Source: Rhizobium sp. BK313 (GTDB lineage: Bacteria; Pseudomonadota; Alphaproteobacteria; Rhizobiales; Rhizobiaceae). From it: a stretch of 64,000 nt of DNA. Every line of letters begins with the position of its first letter. The stretch's first letter is position 1. Positions 42,471 through 49,771 of this stretch are shown here, piece after piece. A program made the translations under genes and the position numbers. The notes below the pieces were generated by a model. The model saw only the letters and a program-made list of their open reading frames with translations, did not search any database and was not told where the DNA came from. The DNA is taken from the NCBI RefSeq assembly GCF_014193655.1, contig NZ_JACHZQ010000003.1:248001-312000 (forward strand), read 5' to 3'.

Positions 42471-42608
42471 GATCCTCTCCTGTGACAGCGGGGGCGCCGT
42501 CAGAAACTTGGCAATTTGTGTCATGTAATAAAAACAAACTGGTGTCAAACACTCTAGTTTGGAATGATTTTAAGGGAGGAAATTATCTGCTCCGGCATCG
42601 GCGATGGA

Positions 42609-43190
42609 ATGGATTTGCTTGAAAAAGCGGCAGATGCAGGTCAGAAAACAGGCAGATTGATTTCAGTTGAGTTGCCAAGATCTTCCATGCATCGCCATTT
42701 CAAGCACTTCATTCATCGCCATGAACCGAAAGGCCATTGGCACGGACATCTGAAGTCCGGCGCCGGCGCCGTCACTGGTATGGTTGCTGTCGGCGCTTTG
42801 ACGATCGTAACCGGATTTCCGCTGCTGATCGCACCCTTCGGCGCGACGGCTGTGCTGATTTTCGGCCAGCCCAAAAGTCCTCTGGCGCAGCCGGCCAACG
42901 TGCTCGGCGGGTATCTGCTGGCAGCGCTGGTCGGCAGCCTCGCCATGGCGCTGTTTCCAGGCCTCTGGTGGGCGGCGGCCATTGCCGTTGGCCTCGCCAT
43001 CGCCGGCATGTTGATGCTGAGGGTGACGCATCCGCCGGCCGGCGCCGTGCCGTTGGTGGCCCTCGGCTCGCATCTATGGGCTTTGACACTGTTTACCGTG
43101 GTCGGTCTCGGCGGCCTGCTGCTGATCGCCATCGCCGTGCTGCATCATCTCATTCCGCCGAAGCAGCAATACCCGCTGCGGGCGGAGTGA
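42609..43190 (+). CDS. HPP family membrane protein
   Basis: The product is an HPP-domain protein with four helices: GAVTGMVAVGALTIVTGFPLLIAPFGATAVLIFGQP carries the first two, then LLAALVGSLAMALF, and RVTHPPAGAVPLVALG contains the HPP motif itself. Some HPP proteins transport nitrite or occur next to oxidoreductases; the role here is unknown. Starts are ambiguous: ATGs at 42564, 42609 and 42687 are in frame, and the N-terminal HRHFKHFIHRHEPKGHWHGH is His-rich. It is divergent from the imelysin operon. Confidence 0.85.
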   Translation: MDLLEKAADAGQKTGRLISVELPRSSMHRHFKHFIHRHEPKGHWHGHLKSGAGAVTGMVAVGALTIVTGFPLLIAPFGATAVLIFGQPKSPLAQPANVLGGYLLAALVGSLAMALFPGLWWAAAIAVGLAIAGMLMLRVTHPPAGAVPLVALGSHLWALTLFTVVGLGGLLLIAIAVLHHLIPPKQQYPLRAE

Positions 43191-43197
43191 ACCTTTC

Positions 43198-44487
43198 TTA
43201 CCGCTTCCGCTGCAGCCGACAGAAGAAGAATCCGTCGGTATCGGTCGAGGCCGGCGTCAGCGTGATGGTCTTGCCGTCGGATGAGCGCGGCTTCGGCGCA
43301 TCGCTGCCGAACAACTTCTCCCAGGAGCTCAGCGCCTCGACCACTTCGAAGTCCGGATTGTTGGCCGCGAAGCGGCTGACCTGCGTTTCATTCTCTTCCG
43401 GCAAAACCGAGCAGGTGACATAGAGCAGCATGCCGCCTGGGCGCACGAATTCGCCGGCCTGGGCCAGCGCTTCCTGCTGCTGGCTGGTGCGCTCGTCGAG
43501 GTTCTTCTGCGTCAGTCGCCATTTTGTATCGGGACGGCGGCGCCAGGTGCCGGTGCCGGTGCAGGGGGCGTCCACCAGCACCTTGTCGAATTTGCCCCGC
43601 AGCGGGAGCAGGCCGTTTCTTTCGTCATGAACCTGGACGTTGCGCGTACCGGCGCGCTTCAGTCGCTCGATGATCGGTGCCAGCCGCCGGCGATCGGAAT
43701 CATAGGCGTGGACCTGGCCCTTATTGTGCATTGCCGCCGACATGGCGAGTGTCTTGCCGCCGCCGCCGGCGCAATAATCGAGCACTTGGTCGCCTTCTTC
43801 GGGCAGAACGAGATCGGCAACGATCTGAGACCCCTCGTCCTGCACCTCGAACCAGCCTTTTTGGAAGGAGAGTTCGGCGGTGACATTTGGCAGGCGCGAT
43901 GCACCTTCGCCGGCAGGAATGCGGATGCCGTAGCGGGCGATTTTCGAGACATGCGCTCCGGCACGTTCCAGAGCCTTCACCGCCTTGTCGCGGCTGGCCT
44001 TTAGCGCATTGGCGCGCAGATCGAGCGTCGGCCGTTCGGCCAATGCCTGCGCCTCAGCAAGCCAACCGTCACCGAATGCCTGCTGAAAGGAATGCTCGAC
44101 CCATTCCGGAATATCGCCCTGAACATGGCGGGGCGCATCCTCGATCTTGCGGGCGGCAAAAGCGGCCAGCACGTCGGTGCTTGGCGGCTCGGGCGCGAAT
44201 TTATCGCCGTCAAGTTCGGCGGCCAGTGCCTCCGGCGTCAGGCTCCATTGGCGAAAGAGTACGGCATGGGCGAGGGCGGAGGGACTGTCGTCATCCATCA
44301 ACCAGGCGTGCGATAGCCGCATGCGCAGGGCATCGTAGACGATATTGCCGATTGCGGCGCGGTCGCCGGAGCCGGCGAAGCGATGGGCCAGTCCCCAATC
44401 CTTTAGGGCGTCGGCCACCGGTCGCTTGCGCGTTTCGATATCGGCAAGAACTTCGATGGCCCCCTGCAGCCGGCCGCCCAAACGCAT
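43198..44487 (-). CDS. rsmB: RsmB/NOP-type rRNA cytosine-C5 methyltransferase
   Basis: The 429-residue protein has an N-terminal NusB-like helical part and the C-terminal SAM-binding domain. Visible motifs are YCAGGGGKTLAMSAAM (motif I), DSDRRRLAPIIERLKR, LVDAPCTGTGTWRRRPD (motif IV with the catalytic Cys pair region) and YVTCSVLPEENETQV (motif VI Cys). It methylates a cytosine in rRNA, by family 16S C967. AGGAGA precedes the ATG at 44487. The symbol is by family; the exact target base is inferred. Confidence 0.9.
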   Translation of the reverse strand: MRLGGRLQGAIEVLADIETRKRPVADALKDWGLAHRFAGSGDRAAIGNIVYDALRMRLSHAWLMDDDSPSALAHAVLFRQWSLTPEALAAELDGDKFAPEPPSTDVLAAFAARKIEDAPRHVQGDIPEWVEHSFQQAFGDGWLAEAQALAERPTLDLRANALKASRDKAVKALERAGAHVSKIARYGIRIPAGEGASRLPNVTAELSFQKGWFEVQDEGSQIVADLVLPEEGDQVLDYCAGGGGKTLAMSAAMHNKGQVHAYDSDRRRLAPIIERLKRAGTRNVQVHDERNGLLPLRGKFDKVLVDAPCTGTGTWRRRPDTKWRLTQKNLDERTSQQQEALAQAGEFVRPGGMLLYVTCSVLPEENETQVSRFAANNPDFEVVEALSSWEKLFGSDAPKPRSSDGKTITLTPASTDTDGFFFCRLQRKR

Positions 44488-44502
44488 TCACTATTCTCCT
44501 GC

Positions 44503-44552
44503 TTGCGCATGACCCCGAAATCACCGTGGATTTTCAGAAAGGCTCATGCGCC
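44503..44552. repeat. RIME-like palindrome (TGCGCATGA ... TCATGCGC type)
   Basis: TGCGCATGA (44504-44512) and TCATGCGC (44544-44551) are the outer arms around CCCCGAAA and TTTTCAGAAAGG, the typical form of this rhizobial repeat. It sits just upstream of the RsmB-like gene's start. The remaining bases to 44703 hold nothing else I can name. Confidence 0.65.
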
Positions 44553-44703
44553 CACCAAAGTGTCACTGACACCTCATCAATCCGCACGAAATAAGCACGT
44601 GGCGGCAGATTATTGAGACGTCTCAACCGCGTGGTAGCCGCGATTGACGGAGAGAGCAAGCGTCACGCCCAAACGCCGGGATCGTTCCCGACGAATCCGC
44701 CGG

Positions 44704-45072
44704 TCACTTCGAGGCGACGATATCGTAACAAACCTTCGCCGTGCCGGACGAAACCATACCGATATCCTGCGCTGCAGCACGGGAGAGATCCAGTACGCGC
44801 CCTCGAATGAAAGGTCCTCGATCGTTGATACGAACGACGACGCTGCGACCGTTGTGACTGTTGGTCACCTTCAGGCGCGTGCCGAAAGCAAGTGAGCGGT
44901 GGGCGGCAGTAAAATTGGCGGAACTCATACGTTCCCCGGAAGCAGTCTTGGAGCTTCCCCCGTACCATGATGCGCCCCCGCATCCCCTTGCTGCAAATGC
45001 ATCCGTGGAAAGGATAGCAAAAGAGGCGGATATAGTTGCGATGATCGCAATAGAACGATTGATTTTCTTCAA
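44704..45072 (-). CDS. RlpA-like double-psi beta-barrel lipoprotein-type protein
   Basis: The 122-residue product has a signal peptide (INRSIAIIATISASFAIL... TDAFA, cleaved near residue 27) and an RlpA domain: ASWYGGSSKTASGERM, GTRLKVTNSHNGRSVVVRINDRGPF and RVLDLSRAAAQDIGM. RlpA binds or cuts septal peptidoglycan free of stem peptides. There is no lipobox Cys and no SPOR domain, so this is a short, secreted form. The 394-base AT-rich region upstream (45073-45466) has no gene and holds one palindrome. Confidence 0.93.
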   Translation of the reverse strand: MKKINRSIAIIATISASFAILSTDAFAARGCGGASWYGGSSKTASGERMSSANFTAAHRSLAFGTRLKVTNSHNGRSVVVRINDRGPFIRGRVLDLSRAAAQDIGMVSSGTAKVCYDIVASK

Positions 45073-45169
45073 ACCGATTTTCCCTCAAGCAATTGAACTT
45101 GCGCCTGGTGAGCGGCGAGGGCTTAAATCGGGCGAAAAATGGCAAAAAAGTGCCTTCTAATATCACGGA

Positions 45170-45188
45170 ATGTTACAGCCTGTAACAT
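45170..45188. promoter_or_regulatory. 19-bp palindrome upstream of the RlpA gene
   Basis: ATGTTACAG-C-CTGTAACAT is a perfect inverted repeat with one central base, about 100 bases upstream of the RlpA ATG. It lies in the AT-rich region where promoter elements are expected and looks like a repressor site (TetR or MarR size). Its regulator is unknown. Confidence 0.5.
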
Positions 45189-45466
45189 ATGTGATTTATG
45201 ACGATTAATATTACCAATAGCCAAAATTAAGGAAAAATGGAAAAAACCTAATGAAATCAGTTAAAAACTGAACGAATTTTCCCAACTTCCTACTGCAATG
45301 CAAAAGATCACGAATTTTGAAAAAATAATTTTCCGAGTTCGCCTTATTTGCTGCCGCATTTGTGCAATTTCAGAGACCATTAACCATAAATGTGGAGCAA
45401 ATTGAACTAGTCAATATGGATTAGTAGGAATTTTCGTGCGATTCCGTGGGTTGATCCCGCGATCGC

Positions 45467-46342
45467 TTAGCCGCGCCAGCGCCCCGAAGACCAGAGCTCG
45501 GCGAGAGACATGCGGTAGTCCGGATAGCGGAATGGGAAGCCGAGGGCGCGCAGTTTTGCGTTCGAAACACGCTTGTTCTCACCATAGAACGAACGCGCCA
45601 TCGGCGTCAGTTCGGCTGTTTCGAAAGGTTGTTCCGGCGGCGGCTCGATGCCCATCAGACGGGCAGCTTCGACGATGACATCCTGCGGCGGACCGGGTTC
45701 GTTATCGGTGACATTATACATGCCGCCCAGTTTACGATCGGAGAGGAACTTGGCACAGGCGCCGATATCCTCGACGCGGATGCGGTTGAACACCTGGTTC
45801 GGCTTGATCAGCCGCCGCGCCGTGCCTTTTTCCAAATTGCAGAAGGCGTTGCGGCCGGGACCGTAGATGCCGGCAAGTCTGAGCACGGCAACCGGAATGC
45901 CGAGCCTGATACCGACGCGATGCCAGCCGTCCTCCGCTTCGACCCGTTCGACCGAGCGGTCGGAAACCGGGTGCAGCGGTGTTTCCTCGCTGACCCATGC
46001 GCCTTTCTGGTCACCGTAGACACCGACGGTAGAAAGGTAGCAAACCCACTCGAGCTTCGGCATAAGCGCGCGGATATTTAGATGTGCCAGCCGCAGCAGC
46101 GGATCACCCGATTTGCCGGGCGCGATCGATTGGATGAGATGGGTAGCGGATTTCATCGCCTCGCTCAGTGCAGGATCGAGCGTCTCGCCGTCGAAAACGA
46201 AAGCTTCGATGCCCTCCTTGGCGAGGAGGTCGGTCTTGTCGGCCGAACGGGTCGTGCCGGTGATCCGAATGCCAGGCCCGGCGAACGCCTTGGCGATGGC
46301 CGTTCCCGAATAGCCGCAGCCGAAAATCATCACATGCATCAT
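45467..46342 (-). CDS. SDR/NAD(P)-binding epimerase-like protein (YeeZ-like)
   Basis: The 291-residue protein has a Rossmann start MIFGCGYSGTAIAKAF, then YLSTVGVYGD, where an extended-SDR catalytic Thr/Tyr would be, and GIYGPGRNAF. It belongs with the YeeZ-like SDRs rather than classic sugar epimerases because the Tyr-x-x-x-Lys motif is weak. I chose the ATG at 46342 (GGGAG upstream). The ATG overlaps the queG stop by four bases, so the two genes are coupled. The substrate is unknown. Confidence 0.9.
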   Translation of the reverse strand: MMHVMIFGCGYSGTAIAKAFAGPGIRITGTTRSADKTDLLAKEGIEAFVFDGETLDPALSEAMKSATHLIQSIAPGKSGDPLLRLAHLNIRALMPKLEWVCYLSTVGVYGDQKGAWVSEETPLHPVSDRSVERVEAEDGWHRVGIRLGIPVAVLRLAGIYGPGRNAFCNLEKGTARRLIKPNQVFNRIRVEDIGACAKFLSDRKLGGMYNVTDNEPGPPQDVIVEAARLMGIEPPPEQPFETAELTPMARSFYGENKRVSNAKLRALGFPFRYPDYRMSLAELWSSGRWRG

Positions 46343-47496
46343 GCAACTCCCGCCATTGTCCATTCCGCGCGGACATCCGCGTCCGGCTCGTCACCTCTTT
46401 CTGCCGCAAAAGTGCGGAACTCGCCAGCCGTCATCAACCGCGACAGTGCCCAGACGGCCATGCCGCGCACCACAGGCGAGGGATCGGCCGCCAGAACGCG
46501 GCAGGTCGCGATCAACGCACGTTCTCCGGAATTGCCGGCAGCGATCAGCACATTGCGAATGAAGCGATCGCGGCCGATGCGCTTCACCGGCGAGCCGCTG
46601 AAGAAGCTGCGAAAGGCGGTATCGTCGAGACCAAGCAGAAAAGCGATCGACGGCTCCTTCAGGTCGTTGCGGGCAACCAACTTCATCTCGGACGCGGTGC
46701 TGGCGAATTTGTTCCAGGGACAGACGGCGAGACAGTCGTCGCAGCCATAGATGCGATTGCCGATCAGCGGCCTGAGCGCCGGGTCGATCGCTCCCTTGTG
46801 CTCTATGGTGAGATAGGAGATGCAGCGGCGCGCATCGAGCTGATAGGGCGCCGGGAAAGCTGCCGTCGGGCAGACGTCGAGACAGGCGCGGCAGGACCCA
46901 CAGTGATCGATCTCCGCCTGATCCGGCTCGAGATCGGCTGTCGTGAACATCGAGCCGAGAAACAGCCATGAGCCGTGTGTGCGGCTGACGAGATTGGTGT
47001 GCTTGCCCTGCCAGCCGAGCCCTGCCGCGGCCGCCAGCGGCTTTTCCATGACCGGCGCGGTGTCAACGAAGACCTTGACGTCTTCTTGCGAGCGCGCCGC
47101 AAAGCGGGTGGCGATCTCTTTCAGCCGGCCCTTGATGACGTCATGATAGTCGCGATTGCGGGCATAGACGGAGATGGCCGCTTTGTCGGGCATTTCCAGA
47201 ATGCCTCGCGGGTCTTGCTCGGGGCCGTAATTCAGACCGAAGACAGCGATGGAACGGACATCGCCCCAGAGCATGTGTGGGTTACCGCGGCGTTCGCGGG
47301 TCTCCTCCATCCACGCCATGGTGCCGTGATAGCCTTGCTCTAGGAACTGGTCGAGCCTGACACCGGCCTCGGGAATCGCATCCGGCAGGGTGATGCGGCA
47401 GAGATCGAACCCTTGCGCCCGCGCTTCGTCGCGAAGAAAAGCGGTCAGTGTATGCCGTCGCTTGCTTTCTTTTTCTGCTGCACGGTCTTCGGGCAT
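46339..47496 (-). CDS. queG: Epoxyqueuosine reductase
   Basis: QueG carries out the last step of queuosine synthesis, reducing epoxyqueuosine in tRNA with cobalamin and two 4Fe-4S clusters. The 385-residue protein has the cobalamin-site Asp region (VDTAPVMEKPLAA, GWQGKHTNLV) and the cluster motifs CGSCRACLDVCP and CDDCLAVCPWN. A C-terminal HEAT-like helical tail (SGERALIATCRVLAADPSPVVRG) is present as in the family. It is followed by the SDR gene with a four-base overlap and preceded by fzlA on the same strand. Confidence 0.97.
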   Translation of the reverse strand: MPEDRAAEKESKRRHTLTAFLRDEARAQGFDLCRITLPDAIPEAGVRLDQFLEQGYHGTMAWMEETRERRGNPHMLWGDVRSIAVFGLNYGPEQDPRGILEMPDKAAISVYARNRDYHDVIKGRLKEIATRFAARSQEDVKVFVDTAPVMEKPLAAAAGLGWQGKHTNLVSRTHGSWLFLGSMFTTADLEPDQAEIDHCGSCRACLDVCPTAAFPAPYQLDARRCISYLTIEHKGAIDPALRPLIGNRIYGCDDCLAVCPWNKFASTASEMKLVARNDLKEPSIAFLLGLDDTAFRSFFSGSPVKRIGRDRFIRNVLIAAGNSGERALIATCRVLAADPSPVVRGMAVWALSRLMTAGEFRTFAAERGDEPDADVRAEWTMAGVA

Positions 47497-47508
47497 ATCC
47501 AGCCCTCG

Positions 47509-48201
47509 TCAGAAGTCCAGATCGGCGTAGTGGGATACCGGCGTGACAGCACGCACGCGCTCCGCCAGGATCGGGCGGAAGGATGGGCGCGATTTCATCC
47601 GCTGATACCATTCTTTGACAACGGGCGATTCCATCCAGTCGATCTCGCCGAGATAGTCGAGAACGGAAATGGAGGCGGCCGCCGCGAGATCCGCGTAGCT
47701 CAGCCGGTCGCCGGCGAGCCATTGGCGGGAACCCGCAAGCCAGGAGAGATATTTCATGTGCTGGCGGATATTGCCGCGCGCCATGCGCATCAGCTTGGAA
47801 TCGGGAGCGCCGCCACCCTGGTCGGCGGTCATCTGCAGCTTATATACCCGTTCGCGCACCAAAGGCCGCGTCACGTCCTGTTCCATCTTCTGCATGAACC
47901 ATTCCGTCAGACGGCGGATCTCGGCGCGCTGGAACGGGTCTTCGGCCAGAAGCCGGCGGTCTCGCTTCAGAACGCCATGGGTCTCGTCGAGATATTCGGA
48001 AATGACGGTGGCGCCGCAGAGCGCCCGCATGCTGTCATCGACATAGACGGGCAGGGTGCCGGCGGGGTTGAGCGCCAGAAAGTCGCGTCGCTTTTCCCAT
48101 GTCTGTTCCTCGATCAGCTCCGTCTGATAGCCGTATTCGGTCAGGATCAGACGGACGAACCGTGACGGAGATGACATGGAGTGATGATACAGCGTCGGCA
48201 T
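47509..48201 (-). CDS. fzlA: FzlA-like glutathione S-transferase-fold division protein
   Basis: The 230-residue protein has a thioredoxin-like N-terminus (LYHHSMSSPSRFVRL, LNPAGTLPVYVD) and a GST helical C-terminal half. Its C-terminus, with WLAGDRLSYADLAAAA, LDYLGEIDWMESP and KSRPSFRPILAERV, matches the alphaproteobacterial FzlA group, whose Caulobacter member binds FtsZ and is needed for constriction. The active-site Cys of catalytic GSTs is Ser here. It lies 13 bases upstream of queG. Assignment is by sight and could be a related GST. Confidence 0.8.
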   Translation of the reverse strand: MPTLYHHSMSSPSRFVRLILTEYGYQTELIEEQTWEKRRDFLALNPAGTLPVYVDDSMRALCGATVISEYLDETHGVLKRDRRLLAEDPFQRAEIRRLTEWFMQKMEQDVTRPLVRERVYKLQMTADQGGGAPDSKLMRMARGNIRQHMKYLSWLAGSRQWLAGDRLSYADLAAAASISVLDYLGEIDWMESPVVKEWYQRMKSRPSFRPILAERVRAVTPVSHYADLDF

Positions 48202-48352
48202 TGATACTCAGGCTTTTGCGATTGATGCTTATAGAAGTCTCGGGTCCACCTTTTTGCGGCCCTAGTCATACGTCATCGGTTGAAGCTATAGGAGTTTGGC
48301 CTAGCTAATACAAGCGAATCGGGCCGCCCCGCCGTCTGACAAAGGACACAAT

Positions 48353-49153
48353 ATGGCTGAACAAATTATTATCGCTCTCGTTTTAGGCCTTGTGGAAGGC
48401 CTGACGGAGTTCATTCCCGTGTCTTCCACGGGTCATTTGATATTAATCGGACATTTCCTCGGCTTCCAATCCGCTGCTACTTTCGACGTTTTGATCCAGC
48501 TCGGTGCGATCCTCGCCATCTTACTCGTCTATTTCAATCGTCTCGTTCAAATCGCCAAAGCGCTGCCGGTCAGCGTCAAGGCACGGCATTTCGTGCTCGC
48601 CGTTCTCTTCGGTTTTCTGCCAGCTGCGGTTATCGGTGCGATCGCACATGATTTCATCACGCGTGTGCTGTTCAATTCGCCGATCGTCATCTGCGTCTCG
48701 CTGATCCTCGGCGGTATCGTCCTGCTCGTCATCGACAAGATCGAGTTCAAGCCCAAATATACCAGTGCCTACGAATTTTCCTGGCCGATGGCGATCAAGA
48801 TCGGCTTCTTCCAGTGTTTGGCAATGATCCCCGGCACTTCCCGTTCCGGCTCGACCATCGTCGGTGCCTTGTTGCTCGGCGCCGACAAGCGTTCGGCAGC
48901 CGAATTTTCCTTCTTCCTCGCCATGCCGACCATGGCCGGCGCCTTCGCGCTGGATTTGTGGAAAAACCGTCACGATCTCAGCATGGACCAGGGCCTGCTG
49001 ATTGTCATCGGCTTCATCACCGCTTTCATATCGGCGCTGTTCGTGGTCCGCGCGTTGCTCGACTTCGTCTCGCGCCGTGGCTACGCCCCCTTCGCTTGGT
49101 GGCGCATCATCATCGGCATTCTCGGCCTGATCGGGCTTTACACGATCGGCTGA
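48353..49153 (+). CDS. uppP: Undecaprenyl-diphosphatase (BacA/UppP)
   Basis: UppP removes a phosphate from undecaprenyl diphosphate to recycle the carrier for peptidoglycan synthesis. The 266-residue membrane protein has the active-site motifs EGLTEFIPVSSTGH (residues 15-28) and PGTSRSGST (about 161-169) and eight hydrophobic helices. The ATG at 48353 follows AAGGACAC. It is divergent from fzlA. A RIME-like repeat and a strong terminator follow. Confidence 0.97.
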   Translation: MAEQIIIALVLGLVEGLTEFIPVSSTGHLILIGHFLGFQSAATFDVLIQLGAILAILLVYFNRLVQIAKALPVSVKARHFVLAVLFGFLPAAVIGAIAHDFITRVLFNSPIVICVSLILGGIVLLVIDKIEFKPKYTSAYEFSWPMAIKIGFFQCLAMIPGTSRSGSTIVGALLLGADKRSAAEFSFFLAMPTMAGAFALDLWKNRHDLSMDQGLLIVIGFITAFISALFVVRALLDFVSRRGYAPFAWWRIIIGILGLIGLYTIG

Positions 49154-49168
49154 GGCGGATGCTCCTGA

Positions 49169-49266
49169 GCAATTCCAGGAAAAGTGCGAAGCGGTTTTCC
49201 GTCCGGAATGCGCAAAGCGAAGGATAGAGCGGGAAAGCGATTCCGTGAAACGCTGAACCGCTCTAG
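49169..49266. repeat. RIME-like repeat (copy 3)
   Basis: It runs from GCAATTCCAGGAAAAGTGCG through GAAGCGGTTTTCCGTCCGG and AGAGCGGGAAAGCG to CGCTGAACCGCTCTAG, collinear with copy 2 at 37270. It lies 15 bases after the uppP stop. Confidence 0.75.
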
Positions 49267-49288
49267 CATCGCAATTTTGGGAAAAAGG

Positions 49289-49314
49289 AAGGCCGGTGAA
49301 AACCGGCCTTTTTC
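49289..49314. terminator. Rho-independent terminator
   Basis: AAGGCCGGT pairs with ACCGGCCTT across a GAAA loop and runs into TTTC on the plus strand. It can end uppP readthrough, and on the other strand the small gene at 49323, which ends nine bases away. Confidence 0.85.
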
Positions 49315-49322
49315 ATGCTCGA

Positions 49323-49487
49323 TCAATTCGAGGACGAAGGATCGATGGAACCTGTCGTGCAGGGGTCGACGCCATAGGTCGGCGTGCATTCGCCCTTGAC
49401 CGAGGCGATGCTGCCGCGGGCCACGAAAGAGCCAGCGAGAATCACCAGTGCCGCGCACGCAAACAAAAGCGCGATAGACTTGCCCAT
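49323..49487 (-). CDS. Small membrane or exported protein, 54 residues
   Basis: The product starts GKSIALLFACAALVILAGSF, a single hydrophobic helix or signal anchor, and continues with a short polar tail that has two Cys (GECTPTYGVDPCTTGS). AAAGG stands about ten bases before the ATG. Its tail could face the periplasm with a disulfide. I know no family for it. It converges on uppP across a terminator and sits downstream of a 284-base region with a dyad and a second hairpin. Confidence 0.65.
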   Translation of the reverse strand: MGKSIALLFACAALVILAGSFVARGSIASVKGECTPTYGVDPCTTGSIDPSSSN

Positions 49488-49562
49488 CGAAAAATGCCTT
49501 TCCGCAGAAGTGAAGCGCGTCGCAAATTGATCTTTTGCCGGACCCGGCGACGCGCGGTTGTG

Positions 49563-49582
49563 TTAGTCAGTGAAGTGACTAA
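49563..49582. promoter_or_regulatory. TTAGTCA-N6-TGACTAA dyad upstream of the 54-residue gene
   Basis: A perfect seven-base inverted repeat lies about 76 bases upstream of the small gene's ATG, in AT-rich DNA (49550-49640). It could be a regulator site or a small hairpin in the leader. Confidence 0.4.
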
Positions 49583-49619
49583 TAGCAATAAATGTTCATG
49601 TTAAATTTGACGTTAATGC

Positions 49620-49755
49620 TAGTATTTTCAGAGTGCGTCTTTTCGGCAACGCTAAGCTGTGCACCGGGATGGTGAAGGCACCTCCTTGAGGGTCGGAAGC
49701 ATGGCCCGAAACACAAAAGCGCCGCCTGGGCGGAACCAGGCGGCGCTTTAATTTT
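49620..49755 (+). ncRNA. Candidate small RNA ending in a strong terminator
   Basis: The plus strand from about 49620 to the hairpin at 49716-49753 has no open frame of note and ends in a textbook terminator (14-base stem then AATTTT). It contains CACCTCCTTGAGGG, a C/U-rich anti-Shine-Dalgarno-like stretch often exposed in rhizobial sRNAs. No good -35/-10 pair is visible. The hairpin may simply end the minus-strand NDUFA9-like gene, so this is speculative; the 5' end is a guess. Confidence 0.3.
49716..49753. terminator. Strong terminator hairpin with T-runs on both sides
   Basis: AAAGCGCCGCCTGG pairs exactly with CCAGGCGGCGCTTT across a GCGGAA loop, giving a 14-base stem. AATTTT follows on the plus strand, and TTTTGTGTTT follows on the minus strand. 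It ends the NDUFA9-like gene, whose stop is at 49772, and would also end any plus-strand transcript from 49620. Confidence 0.85.
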
Positions 49756-49771
49756 CCGAATCGGAGAAGGG

